Positions 42,215-51,214 of a stretch of 64,000 bases of DNA are shown one piece after another. The DNA is from QALR01 sp900552255 (lineage in GTDB: Bacteria; Bacillota; Clostridia; Oscillospirales; CAG-272). Under the pieces are notes generated by a model. That model was not told where the DNA came from and searched no databases. It saw only the letters and a list, made by a program, of their open reading frames with translations. The first letter of the stretch is position 1. Every line of letters starts with the position of its first letter. The DNA is taken from positions 35,064 to 99,063 of the forward strand of contig DBFVEH010000005.1 in the NCBI GenBank assembly GCA_048526005.1, written 5' to 3'. A program made the translations under genes and the position numbers.

Positions 42215-45200
42215 ATGCTTGTATTAAAACATATATGCAAGGATTATCCTGCCGGAGACAGTAAGGTCACGGCGCTGCGCGGAATCGATATTACATTCCG
42301 GAAAAATGAATTCGTCTCGATTCTCGGTCCATCCGGCTGTGGAAAAACGACGCTTCTCAACATCATCGGCGGACTCGATCAGTACACGAGCGGCGATCTT
42401 GTGATCGAGGGAAAATCCACAAAGGATTTTAACGATGCGGACTGGGATGCCTACCGCAACCATTCGGTAGGCTTCGTATTCCAGAGCTATAATCTGATTC
42501 CGCACCAGACGGTGCTTTCCAATGTGGAGCTGGCACTCACGATTTCCGGCGTATCGCGGTCGGAGCGCCGTGCAAGAGCAAAGGAAGCGCTTGAAAAGGT
42601 TGGTCTTGCCAGCGAAATTTATAAAAAGCCGAACCAGATGTCCGGCGGACAGATGCAGCGCGTCGCGATCGCGAGAGCTCTTGTCAACAATCCGGAGATC
42701 CTGCTTGCGGACGAGCCGACCGGCGCGCTTGATTCCGAAACCAGCGTGCAGATCATGGAGATGCTCAAAGAGGTCGCGCGCGACAGACTTGTCATCATGG
42801 TGACACATAATCCGGAGCTGGCGGAAAAATATTCGACGCGGATCGTCCGGATCCTTGACGGGAAAATCACGGGAGACAGCAATCCATATACCGAGGATGC
42901 CGGCGCTGAAAAAGCCGCAGCGTCGGAAGAAGCTAAAACAATGGCTGCGGCAGCGGATAAGGCTCGAAGCTCCACGAAAAGTGTCGAAAGAACAAAACAG
43001 AAGCGGCTGAAAAACCGTTCGATGTCGTTTATGACGGCGCTTTCCCTCTCCTTGAACAATCTGAAAACCAAAAAGGGCAGGACATTCTTGACGAGCTTTG
43101 CGGGTTCGATCGGTATCATCGGCATCGCGTTGATCCTTGCCGTTTCCAACGGCGTGCAGGGCTATATCGACCGTGTACAGGAGGATACGCTGTCAAGCTA
43201 TCCGATCACAATTCAGGCGGAATCCGTGGATATGACAGGCCTTGTCACGACCATGATGAATGCGAACAAGTCCCAGACGGAGTTAAAGCATGAGCTCGAC
43301 GCCGTCTATGCGAATCGCGTGATGTACGATCTTTTGAGTTCTCTTTCCAATACGAGCGTCCAGCAGAACAATTTGTCCGCTTTTAAAAAATATATCGAGG
43401 AAACTCCCGAGTTTGCCGAATATGTGAGCGCGATTCAGTATACCTACGGGCTTGATTTCAACATCTATACGCAGGATAAGGACGGAAAGGTTGTCAAATC
43501 CGATCTCGAAACCCTGATGCAGGAGCTTTCCTTTATGCCCTCCGGCTCCGAGGGAATGAGCAGCATGATGTCCTTTTCCTCCTATCAGATTTGGCAGGAG
43601 ATGCTTCCCGGCGAGAACGGCGAGCTTGTCAACGATCTCTTGAAGGAGCAATACGACGTCATATACGGCAGCTTTCCGTCCGCATACAATGAAATCGTTT
43701 TGGTTGTGGACGAAAACAACGAGCTGAGCGACCTCGCGCTGTATGCGCTCGGACTCAAAACGACCGAAGAGGTCAAGAGCGAGCTTATCGATTCGATGGA
43801 GGGGAAGACCGATCCCGACAAAATTGAGAGCTGGTCGTATGAGGATATCTGCGGTATGACCTTTAAGCTGATCCTTTCCCCCGACTTTTATCAAAAAAAC
43901 AAGGACGGGACCTATACCGATCTGTCGGCGAGCGAGACGGGGCTGTCGCTCCTTTATCAGTCCGACAAACCGGTGACGCTCAAGGTATCCGGTATCGTCC
44001 GTCCAAACAGCGATGCGGTGGCCTCGATGATGAGCGGCGCCATCGGATATACCAGCGCGCTGACGGAATATGCCATCTCCCGCGCGGCGGAAAGCGATAT
44101 CGTGAAAGAACAGCTTGCCAATCCGACTGTCGATGTCATTACAGGACTTCCGTTCAAGGGGGACAGCGAGGAGGAATTCACGGATGCGGAAAAGGCCGAG
44201 ATGATCAAGTCTTATTTTGCAGGGCTGACAAATGTCGAAAAAGCGGCGATTTATACTTCCATCAAATCCAAAATGTCGGAGGCCGAGCTTACGGCACAGG
44301 CAAATGCTTATGTCTCCCAGTATACGCGGGAGGAGCTTGTCGAAATGGTGGTTTCTGCCTATGCGGAGGAGATGGGCGTGACCGATACGACCGAAATCCG
44401 GAATTATATCGATTCCATGAGCGATGAGGAGCTGTATGCCGTCGTTGCCGAATCCGTGAAAGAGCGCATCGCCGAGGAATACGCAAAGAAGGTCGCCTCC
44501 GAGCTTGGCGCGATGACCTCGGATGCGCTTGCCGCGATGTTTGATGCGGAAACCTATACGGAGACGGAATATGCGGCGTTATTCGACGAATATATGCCGG
44601 CGACCGTATCCGATACGACGCTTGCGGAAAATCTCTCCCGTCTCGGCTATGTCGATATGGATAATCCTTCGTCGATCAGTATTTATGCTTCCACGTTTGA
44701 AAACAAAGATAAGATCGCGGAGCTGATCACCGCTTATAACAATGGTGTGTCGGAGACAGATAAAATCTCTTATACGGATTATGTCAAGCTGCTGATGAGC
44801 TCGATTACCACGATCATCAATGCGATCTCCTATGTGCTGATCGCCTTTGTTGCGATCTCGCTTGTGGTTTCCTCTATCATGATCGGGATTATCACCTATA
44901 TTTCCGTTTTGGAAAGGACGAAGGAGATCGGAATCCTCCGTTCCATCGGTGCCTCCAAGCGGGATATCTCTCGCGTGTTCAACGCCGAAACGACGATCGT
45001 CGGCTTCATTTCCGGCGCACTCGGCATCGGGATCACGCTGCTCCTTACCATTCCGATTAATCTTGTGCTCCATGCACTGACCGGTATTGGCACGCTGAGC
45101 GCCTCGCTGCCTGTTGTGGGCGCGCTGATTCTCGTAGCGATCAGCATCGCGCTGACGCTGATTGCCGGACTTATTCCCTCGCGGATTGCGGCAAAGAAGG

Positions 45201-45229
45201 ATCCCGTGATCGCACTGCGCACCGAATAA
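42215..45229 (+). CDS. MacB-type ABC ATPase-permease fusion
   Basis: A 1004-residue protein. The N-terminal MacB/LolD-like ATPase has Walker A GPSGCGKTT (38-46), signature SGGQ (143-147) and LLADEPTGALD. A low-complexity Ala/Lys linker (about 225-265) leads to a transmembrane helix (about 290-312), a very large outside domain of about 550 residues, and three C-terminal helices with the FtsX motif (SLVVSSIMIGIITYISVLERTKEIGILRSIGAS). This is the mechanotransmission layout, typical of efflux of peptides or of lipoprotein/antimicrobial handling in Bacillota. AGGAAAGGG precedes the ATG. No partner or sensor gene is adjacent. Confidence 0.93.
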   Translation: MLVLKHICKDYPAGDSKVTALRGIDITFRKNEFVSILGPSGCGKTTLLNIIGGLDQYTSGDLVIEGKSTKDFNDADWDAYRNHSVGFVFQSYNLIPHQTVLSNVELALTISGVSRSERRARAKEALEKVGLASEIYKKPNQMSGGQMQRVAIARALVNNPEILLADEPTGALDSETSVQIMEMLKEVARDRLVIMVTHNPELAEKYSTRIVRILDGKITGDSNPYTEDAGAEKAAASEEAKTMAAAADKARSSTKSVERTKQKRLKNRSMSFMTALSLSLNNLKTKKGRTFLTSFAGSIGIIGIALILAVSNGVQGYIDRVQEDTLSSYPITIQAESVDMTGLVTTMMNANKSQTELKHELDAVYANRVMYDLLSSLSNTSVQQNNLSAFKKYIEETPEFAEYVSAIQYTYGLDFNIYTQDKDGKVVKSDLETLMQELSFMPSGSEGMSSMMSFSSYQIWQEMLPGENGELVNDLLKEQYDVIYGSFPSAYNEIVLVVDENNELSDLALYALGLKTTEEVKSELIDSMEGKTDPDKIESWSYEDICGMTFKLILSPDFYQKNKDGTYTDLSASETGLSLLYQSDKPVTLKVSGIVRPNSDAVASMMSGAIGYTSALTEYAISRAAESDIVKEQLANPTVDVITGLPFKGDSEEEFTDAEKAEMIKSYFAGLTNVEKAAIYTSIKSKMSEAELTAQANAYVSQYTREELVEMVVSAYAEEMGVTDTTEIRNYIDSMSDEELYAVVAESVKERIAEEYAKKVASELGAMTSDALAAMFDAETYTETEYAALFDEYMPATVSDTTLAENLSRLGYVDMDNPSSISIYASTFENKDKIAELITAYNNGVSETDKISYTDYVKLLMSSITTIINAISYVLIAFVAISLVVSSIMIGIITYISVLERTKEIGILRSIGASKRDISRVFNAETTIVGFISGALGIGITLLLTIPINLVLHALTGIGTLSASLPVVGALILVAISIALTLIAGLIPSRIAAKKDPVIALRTE

Positions 45230-45317
45230 AGGCGGAACCGCCAAACCGTATCCCCCGAATATCGAGCGAAAAGACGTCATAAATTTATATATCAGGAAAA
45301 CGGAGGAGTAAAAACAC

Positions 45318-46130
45318 ATGGCAAAAAAAATGTCGCGCACAAAATCCCAGCGGATCGCATATTGGGTGGTCCTTGTCAGCTTTGCGGCGCCGCTGTTATA
45401 CTATCTGATTCAAATGGTGGCGGGTACCTTTGACACGGTGAATCTGCTGACGATGCTGCAATGTGTGCTCGGCCTTGTCGTTCTGCATCTTCCGGATTTC
45501 CTGTCCGAAAAGCTGCGCTTTGAGATTCCCTCGCTTCTCTATGTTTTTTATTTGGTTTTTCTTTACTGCGCAATTTTTCTCGGCGAATTTTATGATATGT
45601 TCAACAGTGTTCCGTTTTGGGATGTCATTCTGCACTGTTCCAGCAGTCTTGTTTCCGGTTTCCTCGGTTTTATGTTTGTTGCCATTCTTAACAAGAGCGA
45701 AAAGGTATTGTTTCATCTTTCTCCGCTTTTTGTTTCGCTTTTCGCATTTTGCTTCGCGATCACGATCGGAACGCTTTGGGAGATTTACGAATATACCTTT
45801 GACGGACTTTTGGGGCTTAATATGCAGAAATTCATTACGCCGGACGGAACCGTGCTTGTCGGACACGCGGCGATCGTCGATACGATGGAGGATCTGATGA
45901 TCGATGCCTTCGGTGGTCTTGTCGCTTCCGTGATCGGATATTTTTCACTGAAACACAACAAGAGCTGGCTGGTTCCGAAGCTGTTGGATCCGAAGCCGAA
46001 AAACGAGAAACCGGCGTCGCTTCCCTCAGCGGAAAATGCGGCGAAGGGAATCGAGCCTCCGAAGCAATCCTCCGCATCTCCGGCGAAACAAAGCGAAAAC
46101 GGGCTTTCTTCTGCGAAGAACAAGGATTGA
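45318..46130 (+). CDS. Membrane protein, DUF2238/YjdF-like
   Basis: A 270-residue protein with about six transmembrane helices in the first 215 residues. FWDVILHCSSSLVSGFLGFM, the GTLWEIYEYTFDGLLG helix and DTMEDLMIDAFGGLVASVIGYF place conserved His, Glu and Asp residues in membrane helices, as in DUF2238-like proteins. The C-terminal ~55 residues are a hydrophilic Pro/Ser/Lys-rich tail. GGAGG precedes the ATG. Function unknown; it follows the ABC fusion by 88 bases and may share its transcript. Confidence 0.75.
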   Translation: MAKKMSRTKSQRIAYWVVLVSFAAPLLYYLIQMVAGTFDTVNLLTMLQCVLGLVVLHLPDFLSEKLRFEIPSLLYVFYLVFLYCAIFLGEFYDMFNSVPFWDVILHCSSSLVSGFLGFMFVAILNKSEKVLFHLSPLFVSLFAFCFAITIGTLWEIYEYTFDGLLGLNMQKFITPDGTVLVGHAAIVDTMEDLMIDAFGGLVASVIGYFSLKHNKSWLVPKLLDPKPKNEKPASLPSAENAAKGIEPPKQSSASPAKQSENGLSSAKNKD

Positions 46131-46167
46131 AAAAAGCTCCCTTTTCATTGAAAAAGGGAGCTTTTTT
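46131..46167 (+). terminator. Terminator of the DUF2238-like gene
   Basis: AAAAAGCTCCCTTTT / AAAAAGGGAGCTTTTTT, a stem of about 14 bp, directly after the stop codon. Confidence 0.92.
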
Positions 46168-46187
46168 GTGCGTATGAATAACATATC

Positions 46188-47083
46188 TTTCTCCTTTGTA
46201 AAGGAGAAACGTGTTCTTTTCTTGTCCGTACAAGAAAAGAACGAAAAGAAACCGCGAACGTGCCGTTCGATCGTCTATGCGGCCGGCAGTGGTTCGATGG
46301 CGGCTATAAAAGACGGCATCCACGCTCACTTCGTTCGCGTGATCCGTCAATCACCGCCATTTTCGTTGACATCGCGCCGGAGGGCGCTCATGCGGCGCGC
46401 GCCTTGCGCCTGCGGGCGCGGACTTCCCAGCCACACAGAGCCTCCGCACGGCGAATGACGGAGAGCGCACGCAAGTGCGCGGTTCCGTCTGTTGGGAGCC
46501 GTGTGTATATGCTTCCCAGCAGATGGATGGGAGTTTGAGGCGATAGCCTCAACGACTCTTTTTGTCGTTTTCTCGTCGGTGAGAAAACGACATATTCTTC
46601 TCCTTTGATAAAGGAGAAACGTGTTCTTTTCTTTCCGCAAAGAAAAGAACGAAAAGAAGCCGCGAACGTCCCGTTCGATCGTTTGTGCGAGCTGAAAACG
46701 CATCTCGTCGGCTCCCATACAAAAAATCCAAGCAATCTATACCCATTCAGGTTTTTGTGCTATTCTTTGCTTTCGGTTCTATGTATTTTTAAAAAAATAC
46801 AGGGTAACGACACGTGTTTGCACTCGTAAACTCGTGCAATCCACGGCGGAACACGCCGAACGGGCGGTGAGTGCAATCCGGGTACCCTTGCGCCTGCGGG
46901 CGCAGACTTTCCGGCGGCAATCACTTCCCGCACGGCGAATGACGGAGAGTGCACGCAAGTGCGCGGTTCCGTCTGTTGGGAGCCCGTGTGTATGCGTTTC
47001 TCAGCAGAAGGATGGGAGTTTGAGGCGGTAGCCTCAACAGCTCTTTTGGTATCTTTTCTCCCTGCGGAGAAAAGTACATTGCT
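46188..47083 (-). repeat. Hairpin-rich intergenic repeat locus B (inverted orientation)
   Basis: Unit B1 lies between palindromes 46188-46209 (TTTCTCCTTT-GT-AAAGGAGAAA) and 46598-46618 and runs opposite to locus A. Its hairpins are GTTCTTTTCTTGT / ACAAGAAAAGAAC (46213 onward), CGAACG-TGC-CGTTCG, TTGAGGC / GCCTCAA (46535-46552) and GTCGTTTTCTC / GAGAAAACGAC (46564-46591). A second, shortened unit begins at 46598 with CGAACG-TCC-CGTTCG and runs into an 85-base module (46733-46815). A third piece (46816-47080) ends with TTGAGGC / GCCTCAA (47020-47037). No gene is seen. Confidence 0.82.
46733..46815 (-). repeat. 85-base sub-module shared with locus C
   Basis: The reverse complement of this stretch matches 55031-55116: both hold a CACGTG-x-CGTTA start, CCTGTATTTT...AAAATACA hairpin, TAGAA-CGAAAGCAAA and an end in GGGTATAGATTG. 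It shows that the repeats are mosaics of exchangeable modules. Confidence 0.75.
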
Positions 47084-48064
47084 CTATTTCACTTCGTTTT
47101 TCGGAGGCTCTCCCCGGAAAAAGGAGGCAATGTTTTCCGCTGTCGTTTTCGCGATGTTGTCGAGCGCATCCTCCGTCAAAAATGCCTGATGCGATGTCAC
47201 AAGCACATTCGGCATGGAGATGAGGCGGGCGAGCACGTCATCGTCCATGATATGATCGGAGAGATCCTCAAAAAAGATATCGGATTCCTCCTCATATACA
47301 TCAAGGCAGGCACCGCCGATCTTTTTCTTTTTGATATGCTCAAGCAGCGCCTCCGCGTCGATCAGCGCGCCGCGCGAGGTATTGATGAGAATGACATCCT
47401 CTTTCATTTTGTCGAGACTTTTGCTGTCTATGATATGAGTCGTCTCCGGCGTCAGCGGACAGTGGAGAGAAATGACGTCGGATTCGGCGAAAAGCCGGTC
47501 GAGAGTTACATATTCGATATCCGAATCCGCGGCGGGATATACGTCGTAGGCGATGACGCGCATGCCAAATCCGCGGCAGATATCGATGAATACGCGGCCG
47601 ATCCGGCCGGTACCGACGACGCCGACCGTTTTTCCGTAGAGGTTTGTCCCTACAAGCCCTGTCAGGCTGAAATTGAAATCCCTTGTGCGCAAATAGGCCT
47701 TATGCGTTTTCCGAAGAAGCGTTAGTAGCATGGCCAGTGAGTGCTCCGCCACCGCGTGCGGCGAATAGCTTGGGACGCGGACGACGCAGAGCCTGCCTGC
47801 CGCGGCACGTATATCGACGTTGTTGAAGCCGGCGCACCGCAGCGCGACCAGCTGCACACCGTATGCGCAGAGCCTGTCGATGACCGACTCCGAGAGATCG
47901 TCGTTTACAAATACGCATACCCCATCAGCACCGGCGGCAAGCCCTGCCGTATCGATATTCAGCTTGGTTTCAAAATATTTAAACTCGATTCCGTTTTCGG
48001 CGCCGTATCTGTCAAGTCCTGTGATATCGTATGGCTTGACGTCAAAAACCGCTATTTTGATCAA
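47084..48064 (-). CDS. ldhA: D-2-hydroxyacid dehydrogenase (D-lactate dehydrogenase)
   Basis: A 326-residue NAD-dependent enzyme. The NAD site is VGVVGTGRIGRVF (148-160) with DVYP after strand beta-2; catalytic residues are R231 (NTSRGALI), E260 region (LDVYEEE) and H292 (VTSHQAF). The YEEESDIFFEDLSD segment is typical of D-lactate dehydrogenases, which reduce pyruvate to D-lactate to regenerate NAD+ in fermentation. Its 3' end touches repeat locus B. Confidence 0.94.
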   Translation of the reverse strand: MIKIAVFDVKPYDITGLDRYGAENGIEFKYFETKLNIDTAGLAAGADGVCVFVNDDLSESVIDRLCAYGVQLVALRCAGFNNVDIRAAAGRLCVVRVPSYSPHAVAEHSLAMLLTLLRKTHKAYLRTRDFNFSLTGLVGTNLYGKTVGVVGTGRIGRVFIDICRGFGMRVIAYDVYPAADSDIEYVTLDRLFAESDVISLHCPLTPETTHIIDSKSLDKMKEDVILINTSRGALIDAEALLEHIKKKKIGGACLDVYEEESDIFFEDLSDHIMDDDVLARLISMPNVLVTSHQAFLTEDALDNIAKTTAENIASFFRGEPPKNEVK

Positions 48065-48124
48065 AATAACCTCCTAAAAATTGCCGCTGGTATGTGATTT
48101 GACATAGCGGGAATCTCTTTTTTA

Positions 48125-48322
48125 TTAGTTTTGCTTCTGGACGCTTTTATATTCATCGTAAAAACGATAATATGGGCAATTTTCGGCTCTCCCGAGCACA
48201 AAGCGTTCGAGCTCGTCCTCGTCGAGATTTACCGTGCAGACATAGGCATCGAGCTCGTCGTCATAATCGTAAAAATCACAGGTTTCACAGTTGGTTTTGC
48301 GTGGTTTTAGGCTTTTTTTCAT
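48125..48322 (-). CDS. Small Cys-rich protein (DUF6472-like)
   Basis: A 65-residue acidic protein starting at ATG 48322 after GAGG; a longer frame upstream lacks a ribosome site. It has NCETCDFYDYDDELDAYVC, NLDEDELERF and NCPYYRFYDEY. The four Cys probably bind a metal. I recall similar short proteins as widespread in Clostridia under a DUF number (DUF6472, not verified). Function unknown. Confidence 0.8.
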   Translation of the reverse strand: MKKSLKPRKTNCETCDFYDYDDELDAYVCTVNLDEDELERFVLGRAENCPYYRFYDEYKSVQKQN

Positions 48323-48369
48323 AACATGACCTCGATTTTGTAAAATCTGGTGCGGCGGGAGACAATATG

Positions 48370-48398
48370 ATTTTAACATGACTTTCAGAGGTTGTCAA
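48370..48398 (-). promoter_or_regulatory. Promoter of the small Cys-rich gene
   Basis: Minus strand TTGACA (48398-48393), a 17-base spacer and TAAAAT (48375-48370). Confidence 0.8.
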
Positions 48399-48426
48399 TC
48401 ATTTCCACCTTTATGGGTGCCGTGCC

Positions 48427-48455
48427 TTGACAAGCATTTGCTCGTGTGATATAAT
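48427..48455 (+). promoter_or_regulatory. Promoter of trkH-trkA
   Basis: TTGACA, a 17-base spacer and TATAAT: a full-consensus promoter, divergent from the neighbour at 48370-48398. Confidence 0.88.
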
Positions 48456-48514
48456 AATGGAACGTTTTCGAGCTGATGATGCGGCGATGCCCGTATTCCG
48501 CCGGAGGATTTATT

Positions 48515-49855
48515 TTGAAATTGATGAAACATAGACTGACCTATACCCAGATTATCACCTTCAGCTTTCTTTTGGTCATTCTCGCAGGAGCCCTTTTGCT
48601 GTGTCTGCCGATTTCGTCGGCACAGCGTGAATGGACTCCGTTTTTGGATTCCTTCTTTACCGCGACGAGCGCGACCTGCGTGACCGGGCTTGTCGTCGTC
48701 GACACGTTTACGCATTGGAGCTTTTTCGGACAGCTTGTCATTTTGCTTTTGATCCAAATCGGCGGACTCGGCTTTATGACGGTCATGACGATGTTCGCGA
48801 TCTTCATGCACAGGCGGATCAGTCTGCATAAAAGAAGACTGCTCATGCAGGCGTCCGGAAATTTGCAGCTGAACGGCGTGACGACGCTGATTCGGAAAAT
48901 TATAATCGGAACGGCCTTCTTTGAGGGCGCAGGCACGCTGATTCTCGCCGTCCGGTTTTGTCCCAAAATGGGCTTTGGAACAGGACTGTGGAACGCGCTT
49001 TTCCATTCCGTTTCGGCATTTTGCAACGCGGGCTTCGATTTGATGGGGAAATATGAAAAATTTTCCTCCTTTACGACGCTGCGTTCCGATGTCGTCGTTC
49101 AGCTTACCTTGATGGCGCTGATCGTCATCGGCGGGATCGGCTTTTTTGTTTGGTCGGATCTTATCAAGTGCAAATGGCATGTGAAGCGTTATACGCTGCA
49201 CACAAAAATCGTTCTTGCAACGACGGTTTTTCTGATTCTTGCCGGATGGCTCGGTTTTTATTTTCTCGAACGGAACGGTGCGCTCGCGGGACTCCATGAG
49301 GGAGAAAAGCTTCTTGCAGCCCTGTTTCAATCGGTGACGACGCGGACGGCGGGTTTCAATACCGTTGATCAGGCCGCGCTGACGGACAGCGGCGGGATGC
49401 TTTCCATTGTCCTCATGCTGATCGGCGGCAGTCCCGGCTCGACGGCCGGCGGCATCAAAACGACTACGGTTTTGATCGTGCTTCTGAACGCCGCAGCTTC
49501 TGTCCGCAGCAAGGACAGCATCACGGTCTTTAAACGGAGGATCGGAGACGATACGGTCAAGCAGGCGTGCTCCATTACTACCATATATATTATATTGACT
49601 CTTCTTTCCGCAGTGGCGCTCATGGCGCTCGAATCGATCGGATTGGAAGAGGCGCTGTTTGAGACGAGCTCCGCTATCGGGACGGTCGGGCTTACGATGG
49701 GCGTGACGCCTTCTATCGGGGCGGCATCCAAAATCATTCTCGCCTTTTTGATGTATGCGGGACGTGTCGGAGGGCTGTCTCTTGCGCTCGCATTTTCCAC
49801 GGAGCGGGAAAGTCCGGATATCCAAAGACCGACGGAAAAGGTTTTGATCGGCTGA
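48515..49855 (+). CDS. TrkH/KtrB-family potassium uptake protein
   Basis: A 446-residue channel-like K+ transporter. The start is TTG 48515, eight bases after GGAGG; ATG 48524 is a second option. Four pore repeats carry the selectivity loops TSATCVTGL, FCNAGFDLMG, TRTAGFNTVD and SAIGTVGLTMG, each with the conserved Gly. It partners with the RCK protein encoded 31 bases downstream to form a Ktr/Trk system. Confidence 0.95.
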   Translation: MKLMKHRLTYTQIITFSFLLVILAGALLLCLPISSAQREWTPFLDSFFTATSATCVTGLVVVDTFTHWSFFGQLVILLLIQIGGLGFMTVMTMFAIFMHRRISLHKRRLLMQASGNLQLNGVTTLIRKIIIGTAFFEGAGTLILAVRFCPKMGFGTGLWNALFHSVSAFCNAGFDLMGKYEKFSSFTTLRSDVVVQLTLMALIVIGGIGFFVWSDLIKCKWHVKRYTLHTKIVLATTVFLILAGWLGFYFLERNGALAGLHEGEKLLAALFQSVTTRTAGFNTVDQAALTDSGGMLSIVLMLIGGSPGSTAGGIKTTTVLIVLLNAAASVRSKDSITVFKRRIGDDTVKQACSITTIYIILTLLSAVALMALESIGLEEALFETSSAIGTVGLTMGVTPSIGAASKIILAFLMYAGRVGGLSLALAFSTERESPDIQRPTEKVLIG

Positions 49856-49886
49856 TCGTATCAAGAGGGAAATACGGAGGTTTGTT

Positions 49887-50537
49887 ATGAAATCCATACT
49901 TGTCATAGGAATGGGAAGGTTCGGACGTCATTTGGCAAAAAAAATGCTTGAGCTTGGGAATGACGTCATGATCGTGGATAAGGATACGTCTGTTATCGAG
50001 CAGTATTCCACGGTGTTTACGGATTCCCAAATCGCGGACTGCACCAACGAGAATGTTCTGCGGGCGCTCGGCGTCAATCATTTCGATATCTGCTTTGTCG
50101 CGATCGGCGACGATTTTCAGTCGTCGCTCGTCATTACCGCGCTTTTGAAGGAGCTGAATGCAAAGTTCGTCGTGGCCAAGGCGAAGCAGGACATTCAGGC
50201 AGACCTGCTCATGAGAATCGGCGCGGACGAGGTCGTCTATCCCGAGCGGGAAATGGCGGAAAAGCTCGCCGTCCGCTATAACGCCACCAATATCTTCGAT
50301 TTTATCGAGCTTACCAAGGAATACGCCATTTATGAGATCCCCGTGCCGTCGGCATGGACGGGAAAGACCATTTCGGAAATCAATATCCGCCAGAAATATA
50401 AAATCAACATCATCGCCATGAAGATCAACAACGACCTGAAGCTTTTGCCCGGTGCGGATTACCGGTTCACGGAAACGGATCATATGGTCGTCATCGGCAA
50501 GGCGACGGATGTTTTCAAGCTGTCCGCGAAAAAATAA
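49887..50537 (+). CDS. TrkA/KtrA-family RCK regulator of potassium uptake
   Basis: A 216-residue cytoplasmic protein. The N-terminal Rossmann domain (ILVIGMGRFGRHLAKKMLELG, D at the end of strand 2 in MIVDKD) binds nucleotide, and the C-terminal TrkA-C domain (about 140-216) is the ring-forming sensor that in relatives can bind c-di-AMP. It gates the TrkH-type channel encoded upstream. Confidence 0.95.
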   Translation: MKSILVIGMGRFGRHLAKKMLELGNDVMIVDKDTSVIEQYSTVFTDSQIADCTNENVLRALGVNHFDICFVAIGDDFQSSLVITALLKELNAKFVVAKAKQDIQADLLMRIGADEVVYPEREMAEKLAVRYNATNIFDFIELTKEYAIYEIPVPSAWTGKTISEINIRQKYKINIIAMKINNDLKLLPGADYRFTETDHMVVIGKATDVFKLSAKK

Positions 50538-50562
50538 GGCGTCTGTCGTCTATGGAACGAAA

Positions 50563-50600
50563 AATCAAAAAACGCTGTGATAACACAGCGTTTTTTGATT
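50563..50600. terminator. Bidirectional terminator between trkA and a convergent gene
   Basis: AATCAAAAAACGCTGTG / CACAGCGTTTTTTGATT is a 17-bp perfect stem with loop ATAA; A- and T-rich flanks serve both strands. Confidence 0.93.
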
Positions 50601-50629
50601 TTTGGAGCCGGATTCTTGAAAATCGATTG

Positions 50630-51208
50630 TTAGTCTTTTTCAAAACGCGAGTAGTCCCTCTCGAAGAGCCTGTCGCAGATGAGGGGTTTCAGCCTTTCCG
50701 GCGGGAGCTTTTCACAAAGCCTGCCGCAGATGAATTTTTTGCTTTTTCCAGCATAGCGGGGGAGTTTTTCCGTTTTCAGAATATGAGCAAGCTCATTGTG
50801 CCAAAGAAGCTCCGCCTGACGTTCCGTTTTGCATTTCGGGTTTTTCGTGGGCTCGCGCAGAACGTCGAAGCGGACGCCGTCCCGCACCGTCATCATAACG
50901 ATGCCCCAGTGCTCCGGAATATGCTCCTTGGCATGCACGTGCGTGCTGCCTGCGCATAGGAAATTGTAGTCGCAGTATTTGTCGTATTCCTTGGTTTGAT
51001 TTTTCAGCCGCTCATAGCTGTCGCTGTGGCTTTTGATTTCGATTCCGATAAGACCTGCCGGGAGGACGGCGACCATGTCCGCGCGCACGCTTCCGATGTT
51101 TTTTTCCTCTAAAAAGCGGATTTTTCCGTATCGGCATTCAAAAAATTCGCACAGGGCGTCGCGCAGGAGAAGGCTGTCCTGTCTTAGCTTCCAGTCGTTT
51201 TCAAGCAT
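50630..51208 (-). CDS. PD-(D/E)XK nuclease-like protein (sce7726/MmcB-like)
   Basis: A 192-residue protein with the PD-(D/E)XK core: D44 in VRADMVAV, E57-x-K59 in GIEIKS, then YERLKNQTKEYDKYCDYNFLCAG. The set resembles MmcB- and sce7726-type nucleases in which the strand after ExK carries D/S-x-L-x-R-x-x-x-Q. The C-terminal half is helical and basic (ELAHILKTEKLPRYAGKSKK). It ends near a bidirectional terminator and lies seven bases downstream of the DUF4886 pseudogene. A role in DNA repair or in a lost mobile element is possible. Confidence 0.7.
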   Translation of the reverse strand: MLENDWKLRQDSLLLRDALCEFFECRYGKIRFLEEKNIGSVRADMVAVLPAGLIGIEIKSHSDSYERLKNQTKEYDKYCDYNFLCAGSTHVHAKEHIPEHWGIVMMTVRDGVRFDVLREPTKNPKCKTERQAELLWHNELAHILKTEKLPRYAGKSKKFICGRLCEKLPPERLKPLICDRLFERDYSRFEKD

Positions 51209-51214
51209 GGTTGT

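Noticed and set aside
45835..46350. Open frame combining the DUF2238-like gene antisense with repeat locus B
   Set aside because: It crosses a strong terminator and a repeat boundary, and has no ribosome site. Its similarity to frames in other copies follows from DNA similarity.
48395..49906. 503-codon open frame on the minus strand
   Set aside because: Shadow of the TrkH gene and its flank; the composition is typical of the antisense of membrane-protein codons.
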